From an archaeon (lineage in GTDB: Archaea > Micrarchaeota > Micrarchaeia > Norongarragalinales > SBBD01): DNA of 7,018 bases. Positions within the stretch are counted from its first letter, which is position 1. Each line of letters opens with the position of its first letter. A program made the translations under genes and the position numbers. Shown piece after piece: positions 1-4,902 of the stretch. The stretch covers positions 1 through 7,018 of the forward strand of contig SBBD01000065.1 of NCBI GenBank assembly GCA_005239845.1, read 5' to 3'. Under the pieces are notes generated by a model. That model made no database searches and was not told the origin of the DNA. It saw nothing but the letters and a program-made list of their open reading frames with translations.

Positions 1-62
1 TGCGTACGGTTTCATGTTATGATATTAAGCGATTGTTGATACTTTTAGTGCCCTTTAGGGTA

Positions 63-88
63 AGTCCTTTATAAAATTGTTTCGGACT
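63..88 (+). promoter_or_regulatory. TATA box within a short inverted repeat, leaderless promoter
   Basis: A TATA-like element, TTTATAAAA, lies at 68-76. Its centre is about 28 bases before the ATG at 100. Archaeal transcription usually starts about 25 bases downstream of the TATA centre, so the transcript would begin at or within a few bases of the start codon and be leaderless; no Shine-Dalgarno sequence is visible. A 5-base inverted repeat (AGTCC at 63-67, GGACT at 84-88) brackets the TATA box and could be an operator, although a repeat this short can arise by chance. A second small palindrome-like element, CCCT-TT-AGGG, sits just upstream at 51-60. Confidence 0.55.
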
Positions 89-99
89 ATAACCAAAAT

Positions 100-1692
100 A
101 TGGCGCAAAAACCTAGGAAGGAAAGAAGGCGAGAGGAACGGGCGCGCTTAAAGGGCATGGGGACAACGAAATATAGGCGCCCGATCACGCTAAAAAAAAT
201 TGCCACTTACGCAATAGCCCCAATTGTCCTGGGTGGCCTCTTGGTAGCTGGCATTAGGGGGTACCGAGCACACCGGATTGACAATACTCGAGTTGAGGCT
301 AGGCAACCACCCTCTGCTCCTTACAACGAGGGGCGAACTGTTAGCAACCCCACAACAAAAAGTACAGGCTTATTGCCCGAGGATACTGTGCATACCCTAA
401 CTGGGACTTTTCAATCACGATATTATAGGACTCCGAGAGTAGGGATGGTTTTCGAGGAACCGCGGAATTATTGCATGACTTGCCATTCAATGACCGAAAT
501 ATCCTCAACTGAAGCCACTAGATTATTTATCTTTTTTGAAAGGATTAAAGCTCAACATGAGGTTCATTCGAACATCAAGGACGCGTTAGTAACTTTTACC
601 CCTAGAAAGACCAATTTAGGCGGGCACCTGCTCGATACGTTGGGCACGGCAAGCTATCAAACAGGTGAGGTTAAATTGGGTCTATCAGCAGCTGCTCATC
701 CGTTCTTAAGGGAATTCATGTTACCCCATGAAATATTCCATTTTTCCGCGCAACAGCCCGATCATTTAGTCAAAGAGCTTTGGGCAAACATATCCCCCCT
801 GTGGATTCAACCTGAATTATTTGGGAAAATAGGCACCGAAAAAACCGCATCGGCCCTAGTTACCAATAACGGCTATTTCCTTAATTTTTTCAATCGGGCC
901 GCCATCCTATCGGGTAAAGCAAGAACTGTCAACCCCTATAATTTTGGGAAAACCGGGGTGAGCATCGATTTCCATAGAGGAAATGTCGAATATATTGATG
1001 GGCTGCGATCTAGTGACATAAAACAGGCAAGCGAAGTATACAAGCGGGCATTCAGGGAATATTCCCGTAATTCAATTTATTGGGAGAGTGTACTATCCTA
1101 TTTACCGGACCAAAATGTAATACCCGATGTGTTTGTAGCGCGGGAGCTCTACGCGAAATCCAACCCAGAATTCCTGAATGAGCGCAACAACCAGGCGGAA
1201 ATTGAAGAAAACAGGAATTTAATCCTGCAAAGCATAAAGGAAATCGGGCGAAACCAGCAGCTTCGTCGTGAATTACAACAAGGCATAGAGTCATACGCTC
1301 CCAGAATCTATTGGGATTTGAAACTGACCTTTTTCCAAAAATACGGGCAAAAACTTCCCGCTAGAGCCGTAGAGATGAAATACTTGGCTGCGTTGCATTC
1401 GATCTTTATTGACGAAAGAGGGAATATAAATTACGCACAGACCGCAACAGCCGACCTTCTAACAAAAATTGCCGAAGTAAAAGTTGAGGTGACTGATTCC
1501 GCCCTAGCAGTTGCAAAGCGATTAGTACGTGAGGTCCAGAGGCTGGAAAATGCAGGAAAGCTCGATTCCAACCTAGCATCTGCAAAATTAAACGCTCTTC
1601 GGGCAAGGATTGAGGTCATCGAAAATAGGAGAAAAGATCTATTAGAGCGAATCAATGGTAATCGCTTTATTCAGGTAGATGGATTTAGATAG
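100..1692 (+). CDS. Membrane-anchored exported protein with HExxH metallopeptidase-like motif
   Basis: I do not recognise this 530-residue protein as a named family. Residues 1-33 are strongly basic. They are followed by one hydrophobic segment (about 34-53), so positive-inside topology predicts a short cytoplasmic tail, one membrane anchor and a large extracellular body. Residues 65-95 look like a low-complexity linker rich in Pro, Ser, Thr and Asn. HEIFH at 210-214 fits the zinc-peptidase motif HExxH; H222 and E226 (in KELWAN) are candidate third zinc ligands. A single CxxCH (C125, C128, H129) could bind heme c on the outside or a metal, or be coincidental. Residues about 360-405 and 455-515 are charged and helical, possibly coiled coil. 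The G+C content (about 45% on sampled lines) and codon choice (more TTA, ATA, AGG) differ from the neighbours, suggesting acquisition or an accessory role. The frame is intact. Protease activity is inference from one motif. Confidence 0.85.
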   Translation: MAQKPRKERRREERARLKGMGTTKYRRPITLKKIATYAIAPIVLGGLLVAGIRGYRAHRIDNTRVEARQPPSAPYNEGRTVSNPTTKSTGLLPEDTVHTLTGTFQSRYYRTPRVGMVFEEPRNYCMTCHSMTEISSTEATRLFIFFERIKAQHEVHSNIKDALVTFTPRKTNLGGHLLDTLGTASYQTGEVKLGLSAAAHPFLREFMLPHEIFHFSAQQPDHLVKELWANISPLWIQPELFGKIGTEKTASALVTNNGYFLNFFNRAAILSGKARTVNPYNFGKTGVSIDFHRGNVEYIDGLRSSDIKQASEVYKRAFREYSRNSIYWESVLSYLPDQNVIPDVFVARELYAKSNPEFLNERNNQAEIEENRNLILQSIKEIGRNQQLRRELQQGIESYAPRIYWDLKLTFFQKYGQKLPARAVEMKYLAALHSIFIDERGNINYAQTATADLLTKIAEVKVEVTDSALAVAKRLVREVQRLENAGKLDSNLASAKLNALRARIEVIENRRKDLLERINGNRFIQVDGFR

Positions 1693-1729
1693 GCAAATAA
1701 AATGTAACGGCTTGGTTTAGGCTTCCTTA
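1693..1729 (-). terminator. Intergenic region between convergent genes, possible T-rich terminator
   Basis: Only 37 bases separate the convergent stop codons of the exported-protein gene and ribL. Read on the minus strand, the stretch ends in a T-rich run (ATTTTATTTG, about 1694-1703), the kind of oligo-T signal that archaeal RNA polymerase uses. No convincing hairpin is visible. The plus strand shows no T tract, so termination of the first gene is unexplained here. Confidence 0.3.
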
Positions 1730-2197
1730 CTAAACGAACCTTTCAAAATACTTTTTGACTTTCGAGCTCTTGTGCTTTCGTACCTTGAAGGGCTTCGTGC
1801 GCACGATTTTTTTCACACGCACGCCGATTTCTGCAAGTTCCCTTCTCAATTCGCCTACTTGTTTGGGTTGGTCGTATCCTAGAACGATGACGTCCGGCCT
1901 TTCCCACTTGATCGGCAAAAGCGTGTTGTTTTTGTCCCCTAAAATGGCTTTGTCCACGAACTTGAGGCTGGCCACCAGCTGGCGTCGTTCCTGTTGATTG
2001 AAATACGGCTCATGCCCTTTGACTTTTTCTAAGACGCGGTCGGTAGCCACGACAACGACCAACTCGTCTCCTTGCTTTCTAGCCTGCCTCAGGAAACTCA
2101 GGTGCCCCGCATGAAGCACGTCAAAGCCCCCGAAGGCCATGACCTTGGTGCGTTTAGGCATCATCAAAAGACCCATGTTAACTCTTTTTTGCTTCAC
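1730..2197 (-). CDS. ribL: RibL-like FAD synthase (archaeal nucleotidyltransferase)
   Basis: A cytidylyltransferase-fold protein of the archaeal RibL type, which transfers AMP from ATP to FMN to make FAD in the cytoplasm. The nucleotide-binding signature GGFDVLHAGH (residues 23-32, with HxGH at 29-32) lies at the start of the Rossmann core. LGYDQ at 106-110 matches the conserved LGxDQ segment, and KSS at 143-145 corresponds to the late Ser/Thr-containing phosphate-binding loop. The listed frame opens with GTG at 2197. In-frame ATGs at 2176, 2164 and 2161 are closer to the core, and 2164 or 2161 would give about 143 residues, near the family's usual length, so the true start may be one of these. 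Characterised RibL has C-terminal cysteines; this protein has none. It is the last gene of a minus-strand operon behind the zinc-ribbon gene. Other small cytidylyltransferases (TagD-like) are the main alternative. Confidence 0.85.
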   Translation of the reverse strand: MKQKRVNMGLLMMPKRTKVMAFGGFDVLHAGHLSFLRQARKQGDELVVVVATDRVLEKVKGHEPYFNQQERRQLVASLKFVDKAILGDKNNTLLPIKWERPDVIVLGYDQPKQVGELRRELAEIGVRVKKIVRTKPFKVRKHKSSKVKKYFERFV

Positions 2198-2243
2198 AAC
2201 CTGCGCGGAAGACGTGGGGCGTGCTGGGCCGCGTTTCCTTTTC

Positions 2244-2405
2244 TCAGGGGCCTTGGAAGCCGCAGGCCCTGCACTCGTAGACGTTCACGTTTTCCCGGCA
2301 TGATTTGCAGCGCACGATTCTCGTGCCGCCGCACTTGGGGCAATCGAATTCCGAATAATCGTCCGTCTTTCTTCCGCAGGAACTGCACGCTTTAGCATTC
2401 GCCAT
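2244..2405 (-). CDS. Small zinc-ribbon RNA-binding-type protein (four CxxC)
   Basis: A 53-residue protein with four CxxC pairs, at residues 7-10, 22-25, 33-36 and 45-48, enough for two zinc-ribbon sites. It starts MANAKACSSCGRK and ends in ECRACGFQGP. The length and spacing match the archaeal zinc-ribbon family COG2888 (DUF1610-like), predicted to bind RNA and act in translation; that role comes from the family, not from direct evidence. A good Shine-Dalgarno sequence, GAGGAG (2414-2419), lies 8 bases before the ATG at 2405. The start overlaps the end of the preceding 47-residue ORF by 14 bases, suggesting translational coupling. The gap to the GTG of ribL is 46 bases. In many archaea this family is found next to the EF-1 beta gene; here its downstream neighbour is ribL. 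Confidence 0.9.
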   Translation of the reverse strand: MANAKACSSCGRKTDDYSEFDCPKCGGTRIVRCKSCRENVNVYECRACGFQGP

Positions 2406-2535
2406 AGTGTTTTCTCCTCTTTCTTGAAGTATTAAGCTGTATTGCTTTCCGTAAATAGGCCAGCCAATCCGCTCTTTCTTCTTTTTCCATCCACTCCTTT
2501 AAATTCCTTGTCTCTGCGCCAAATCCGCCCGGCAT
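2392..2535 (-). CDS. Small unknown protein (47 aa) with strong Shine-Dalgarno
   Basis: I do not recognise this ORF. It begins MPGGFGAETRNLKEWM and ends in a basic stretch, SRKRRKHYGEC. The middle is helix-prone and charged, with three tryptophans overall. Support for its being real is a near-ideal Shine-Dalgarno sequence, GAGGAGG (2544-2550 read on the minus strand), 8 bases before the ATG at 2535, plus a 14-base overlap with the start of the zinc-ribbon gene. It could be a small translation-related or nucleic-acid-binding protein, given the basic tail and the neighbour, or a leader ORF that couples translation of the zinc-ribbon gene. The same frame extends upstream into the antisense of the tRNA gene, but that part is clearly not coding. 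The lack of any recognised family keeps confidence moderate. Confidence 0.55.
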   Translation of the reverse strand: MPGGFGAETRNLKEWMEKEERADWLAYLRKAIQLNTSRKRRKHYGEC

Positions 2536-2558
2536 GCCTCTATCCTCCTCTGCATTTA

Positions 2559-2567
2559 CTTTATAAT
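2559..2567 (+). promoter_or_regulatory. TATA box for the tRNA-Arg gene
   Basis: CTTTATAAT is centred about 33 bases before the tRNA 5' end at 2597. This would place transcription start around 2590, a few bases upstream of the mature 5' end, as expected before RNase P trimming. Because TTATAA is self-complementary the element could also face the minus-strand operon. In that direction the predicted start would fall at about 2538, past the Shine-Dalgarno sequence of the 47-residue ORF, so it fits the tRNA better. Confidence 0.5.
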
Positions 2568-2596
2568 CCTTATTTGTTTCACCTTTTAGTTTTCTA

Positions 2597-2721
2597 GGGC
2601 CCGTAGTATAACTTGGACAGAACGGAAGCTTGCGGAGCTTTTGATCCGGGTTCAAACAACGCCGCACGCCCCAATTGCATGGCAAGATGAAAGGGCGCGC
2701 TTGAGACTCCCGGCGGGCCCG
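2597..2721 (+). tRNA. tRNA-Arg (anticodon GCG) with a 51-base intron in the T loop
   Basis: The cloverleaf is seen directly. The acceptor stem GGGCCCG (2597-2603) pairs with CGGGCCC (2714-2720), 7 of 7. The D stem 2606-2609/2620-2623 has one A-A mismatch, with A14, G18G19 and A21 present in its loop. The anticodon stem GAAGC (2625-2629) pairs with GCTTT (2637-2641), including one G-U pair. The loop TTGCGGA (2630-2636) gives anticodon GCG at 2632-2634, reading CGC. The T stem CCGGG (2646-2650) pairs with CCCGG (2709-2713), 5 of 5. The T stem and acceptor close only if 2657-2707 is removed, which leaves a canonical T loop, TTCAAAT, and a 74-base mature tRNA. A20, C35 and discriminator G73 (2721) fit arginine identity. 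CCA is not encoded and would be added after transcription. No competing reading explains the three perfect distal stems. Confidence 0.9.
2657..2707 (+). other. Archaeal tRNA intron at position 59/60 with bulge-helix-bulge
   Basis: The exon 1 sequence TTCA (2651-2654) pairs with TGAG (2702-2705) near the intron's 3' end: three Watson-Crick pairs and one U-G. This gives a 4-bp central helix. It is flanked by a 3-base bulge AAC (2655-2657) and a 3-base bulge ACT (2706-2708), stacked on the T stem as outer helix. Cutting after the second base of each bulge joins A2656 to T2708 and restores TTCAAAT. Within the intron, GCACGCCC (2664-2671) pairs with GGGCGCGC (2693-2700) with one A-C mismatch, forming a stable inner stem. 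A few unpaired bases on the 5' side make the inner helix relaxed rather than canonical. The exact cut positions are inferred from the restored loop. Confidence 0.8.
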
Positions 2722-2737
2722 CTTCCTTCTTTTTCCA
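2722..2737 (+). terminator. Pyrimidine/T-rich tract after the tRNA
   Basis: Directly after the discriminator base the plus strand reads CTTCCTTCTTTTTCC, with a run of five T. Oligo-T tracts are sufficient archaeal terminators, and this one is well placed to end the tRNA precursor before the promoter of the next gene. Confidence 0.45.
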
Positions 2738-2759
2738 CTGGAAATCTAGCTACATCTTC

Positions 2760-2768
2760 TTAAAATAC
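2760..2768 (+). promoter_or_regulatory. TATA box for the nucleotidyltransferase pair, leaderless
   Basis: TTAAAATAC is centred about 26 bases before the ATG at 2790, so transcription should begin at or within a base or two of the start codon. There is only a pyrimidine-rich stretch and no Shine-Dalgarno sequence in between, which agrees with a leaderless mRNA. Confidence 0.5.
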
Positions 2769-2789
2769 TCCCTTTTTCTTCCTTTTAGC

Positions 2790-3401
2790 ATGGAACTCGA
2801 GTTTTCGCGAAAAAAAATCGTTCTTAATCGCGAGGAATTCGCCATCGACCGTTTTGCACGCAAGTTCGCCGCCCATTTGGAGAAACTGAAAATGAGCTAC
2901 GTTTTCGTTTCAGGCTATATCGCCATTGCCTTTGGCAGGAGCCGGAACACGGAGGACGTGGACTTGATTGTGGAGAAAGTGCCGTTTCCAAAGTTCGAGA
3001 AACTCTGGCATTCGCTTTCCCTAGAGTTCGAGTGCATCAACGCGCCTTCCTCCAAGGCCGCTTACGAGGAGTACCTGCTCAACGGCAGCGCCATCCGCTT
3101 CGCTCTCAAGGGGCAGTTCATCCCCAACGTCGAGTTCAAGTTTCCCAAAGGCAGGTGGGATGGTTACGCTTTGGAAAACCGCGTGAGGCTGGTGCTCAAC
3201 GGCAAGCCGCTTTTCATTTCGCCTTTGGAACTCCAGATTGCTTTCAAGGGCTATCTCGGCTCTGAAAAAGATTTGGAGGACGCAAGGTTCTTATACCGCC
3301 TATTCGTAACGCATATTGATAGGCCTAGGCTATTTGAATTCATGTACGCGTTGCGGGTCGAAACCGAAAACGCGGAATTCATAACAGGGAAGTTGAAATG
3401 A
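2790..3401 (+). CDS. AbiEii/MNT-like nucleotidyltransferase, toxin-antitoxin-like
   Basis: A 203-residue protein with the core of a minimal nucleotidyltransferase. SGYIAIAFGR at 41-50 is the glycine-containing strand and helix, followed by TEDVDLIVE with the paired metal-binding aspartates D56 and D58 (DxD). An acidic residue in NVEFKF (E115) is a candidate third metal ligand. The later SPLELQIAFKG (144-154) and EKDLEDARFLY (159-169) correspond to the SPE...K and KDxxDA elements seen in AbiEii/DUF6036-type proteins. Members of these families act as NTP-transferring toxins or as modifying partners, but many archaeal copies are uncharacterised, so the substrate is unknown. The stop overlaps the start of a 49-residue ORF (ATGA), implying a two-gene unit. 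The start is set by the upstream TATA box. The body has high G+C like the core genes, so there is no strong sign of recent transfer. Confidence 0.8.
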   Translation: MELEFSRKKIVLNREEFAIDRFARKFAAHLEKLKMSYVFVSGYIAIAFGRSRNTEDVDLIVEKVPFPKFEKLWHSLSLEFECINAPSSKAAYEEYLLNGSAIRFALKGQFIPNVEFKFPKGRWDGYALENRVRLVLNGKPLFISPLELQIAFKGYLGSEKDLEDARFLYRLFVTHIDRPRLFEFMYALRVETENAEFITGKLK

Positions 3402-3547
3402 AGCGTTCCAGCCAAAGAGCATTGGACGAGGCCAAAAAGCGCAATTTCATCGAGCGCCTCAAGTTCATCGACTCCTATGCGGATTGGATAAAGAAGACTC
3501 CCAACAAGGTCTGGAGCAAGCAGCTTGCCAAAATGCTGGATGGGTAA
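3398..3547 (+). CDS. Small partner protein (49 aa) of the nucleotidyltransferase
   Basis: A 49-residue ORF starts at the ATGA overlap with the nucleotidyltransferase gene, so the two are probably translationally coupled. It is basic and predicted helical: a first helix rich in Lys and Arg (about 6-22), then FIDSYADWIKKTPNKVWSKQ (23-42) and a short end. The pattern of aromatic residues followed by a K-K-T-P-N-x-x-W-S turn resembles small proteins that I recall beside archaeal nucleotidyltransferases of this type; that resemblance is from memory and untested. The pairing suggests an antitoxin, cofactor or substrate-presenting role, but the direction of toxicity cannot be told from sequence. It is real rather than chance because of the overlap, intact frame and codon use like the upstream gene. 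Confidence 0.75.
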   Translation: MKRSSQRALDEAKKRNFIERLKFIDSYADWIKKTPNKVWSKQLAKMLDG

Positions 3548-3560
3548 AAGTTCCAGCTGT

Positions 3561-3585
3561 TAGCCGGCGGGCTACTGTCTTATTT
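3561..3585 (+). terminator. Hairpin plus T-rich tail between convergent genes
   Basis: TAGCC (3561-3565) and GGCTA (3570-3574) form a perfect 5-bp stem with a GGCG loop. It is followed by CTTATTTT (3579-3586), which overlaps the stop of aIF2 gamma on the other strand. This fits termination of the nucleotidyltransferase unit. The stem is short, and archaeal termination depends mainly on the T tract, so the hairpin may be incidental. Confidence 0.4.
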
Positions 3586-4799
3586 TACAGGATTTTAGCC
3601 GTGCCGTAGAGCCTCCAGCGGTTGTTGGCCCTCCGCATCACGGCCATCTGTTCTCCCGCGTTCGCACACACGGGCTTTTTCAGCTTCAGCAAAAAGGACT
3701 TCTTCTTCTTCTTTTCCGTGATGAACCCCACCGTCGTGTTCGTCCCAATCCCCAATACGAGGGGCTCGTTGATTCCCGGCCCCGTGTTAAACACTTCCAG
3801 CACGCGTTTGAGAGGACTGATTTCGATTTGAACTTCGTTGAGGACGGGCGGAAGCGTATTCACGGGCCCCAACAGGTTTCCCACCAACGCATCCGCATGC
3901 GTCAAGGCAGGATCCAAGGAAGTGGCTACGCCCACGAGTCCTCCGGGCCTTGCTTCCTTCAAGTCCTCGCTTCCTGCGTTCAAGGAAACGATCGTGGTCA
4001 AGAGCCTTTCATATTCTTCGCGCTCTTTCCTTTTTTTCAAGACTCCGGGAACGATTTCTATTTTTTCCCCGACTTTCAGCATTCCGGAGACGATGGAGCC
4101 TCCCACGACGCCGCCCACGAGCTTTTTGACGTCCGTGCCGGGCTTGTTGACGTCAAAGCTCCGGGCCACGAGCATCCGAGGCGTTTCTGTAGTAGGGCGT
4201 TGGGGCGTGGGAATGGTTTCCTCGATGGCCTGCAGCAACGCGTGCAGACTTTGGGGGGCATGCACGGCCGTCGGGATCACGGGCGCGTCCTCGAAGCGCG
4301 TGCCTTTCAGGAACTCGCGGATTTCCTTGTAATGTTCCAGCGCTTTCTCTTTCGTCACCAAATCAATCTTCGTCTGCACGATGACGGCGTGTTTTATTCC
4401 CGAAGCTTCCAAGACGGCCAGGTGCTCGTTGGTCTGCGGCATGGGGCATTTCTCGTTCGCTGCAATCGTGAAAAGCGCCCCGTCCATGATGCTGCTTGCC
4501 GCAATGACGGTGGCCATCAGCGTTTCATGTCCGGGAGCGTCGACAAACGAAATCTTGCGGACTTCTTCCGTCCTGCTCTTGCAGTACACGCACTCCGTCT
4601 TCGTGGTGTACTTGTCGGGTTCCTTGCATTGGGGGCATTTCCGTACCGTGGCGTCCGCGTACCCGAGCTTGATCGTGATGCCGCGCTTGACTTCCTCGCT
4701 GTGCGTGTCCGTCCATTTTCCTGTCAGGGACTGGACTAGCGTGGTCTTTCCGTGGTCCACGTGTCCCATGGTGCCGATGTTGACGACGGCTTGCGACAT
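3585..4799 (-). CDS. eif2g: Translation initiation factor aIF2 subunit gamma
   Basis: The GTP-binding subunit of archaeal initiation factor 2, which with alpha and beta delivers initiator Met-tRNA to the small ribosomal subunit. G1 is GHVDHGKT (12-19), switch I holds KRGITIKLGYAD (38-49), a zinc knuckle is formed by C55, C58, C70 and C73, and G3 is DAPGH (87-91). G4 reads TKID (143-146) where NKID is usual, and PTAVHA (176-181) occupies the G5 region. The zinc knuckle between switch I and G3, together with the KRGITIKLGYAD segment, separates it from EF-1 alpha and SelB. Beta-barrel domains II and III follow from about 205 to the end, closing with NRWRLYGTAKIL as in the family. The length of 404 residues is near the usual 405-415. 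The ATG at 4799 directly precedes the conserved N terminus. It stands alone with its own upstream region, 103 bases after cbf5. Confidence 0.97.
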   Translation of the reverse strand: MSQAVVNIGTMGHVDHGKTTLVQSLTGKWTDTHSEEVKRGITIKLGYADATVRKCPQCKEPDKYTTKTECVYCKSRTEEVRKISFVDAPGHETLMATVIAASSIMDGALFTIAANEKCPMPQTNEHLAVLEASGIKHAVIVQTKIDLVTKEKALEHYKEIREFLKGTRFEDAPVIPTAVHAPQSLHALLQAIEETIPTPQRPTTETPRMLVARSFDVNKPGTDVKKLVGGVVGGSIVSGMLKVGEKIEIVPGVLKKRKEREEYERLLTTIVSLNAGSEDLKEARPGGLVGVATSLDPALTHADALVGNLLGPVNTLPPVLNEVQIEISPLKRVLEVFNTGPGINEPLVLGIGTNTTVGFITEKKKKKSFLLKLKKPVCANAGEQMAVMRRANNRWRLYGTAKIL

Positions 4800-4849
4800 G
4801 GTTTGGCTCGTCCCCGCTCTTATCCCTCGAATGCAGGAGAAACAGACGC

Positions 4850-4881
4850 AGATCTATACTAGTTCCCCAATCTTTAAAAGC
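4850..4881 (-). promoter_or_regulatory. Candidate promoter region for aIF2 gamma
   Basis: In the 103-base gap after cbf5 the minus strand carries CTTTTAAAGA (4871-4880) and, a little downstream, TAGTATAGAT (4852-4861). Either could be a TATA box, placing transcription start near 4850 or 4831 and giving a 30-50-base leader. No strong Shine-Dalgarno sequence precedes the ATG; only a G-rich GGGGACGAG is near. Which element is used is not decidable by eye, and read-through from cbf5 is also possible. Confidence 0.4.
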
Positions 4882-4902
4882 GAGGAGGGTGCCTGCCAAA
4901 AC

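Noticed and set aside
2194..2388. 64-residue minus-strand frame over the zinc-ribbon gene
   Set aside because: It is a shifted reading of the zinc-ribbon gene. The true frame (2244-2405) has four CxxC pairs and a good ribosome-binding site.
2536..2685. Upstream extension of the 47-residue minus-strand ORF to 97 residues
   Set aside because: The added part runs antisense through the tRNA-Arg gene and its T-loop intron, and the internal ATG at 2535 has a strong Shine-Dalgarno sequence. The extension is a chance open frame.
2710..2718. CCGGCGGGC shared by the tRNA 3' end and sites near 3564 and 5736, as possible att repeats
   Set aside because: Nine bases of G/C in a G+C-rich region is expected by chance, and no integrase or mobile gene lies between the copies.
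3828..4739. 303-codon plus-strand frame inside aIF2 gamma
   Set aside because: Shadow of the aIF2 gamma coding strand; no recognisable domain and no promoter or ribosome-binding site.
4800..4902. Possible guide RNA (C/D or H/ACA) in the cbf5-aIF2 gamma gap, suggested by proximity to cbf5
   Set aside because: I could find neither C/D boxes in proper spacing nor an H/ACA hairpin with a 3' ACA; promoter-like elements explain the gap better.
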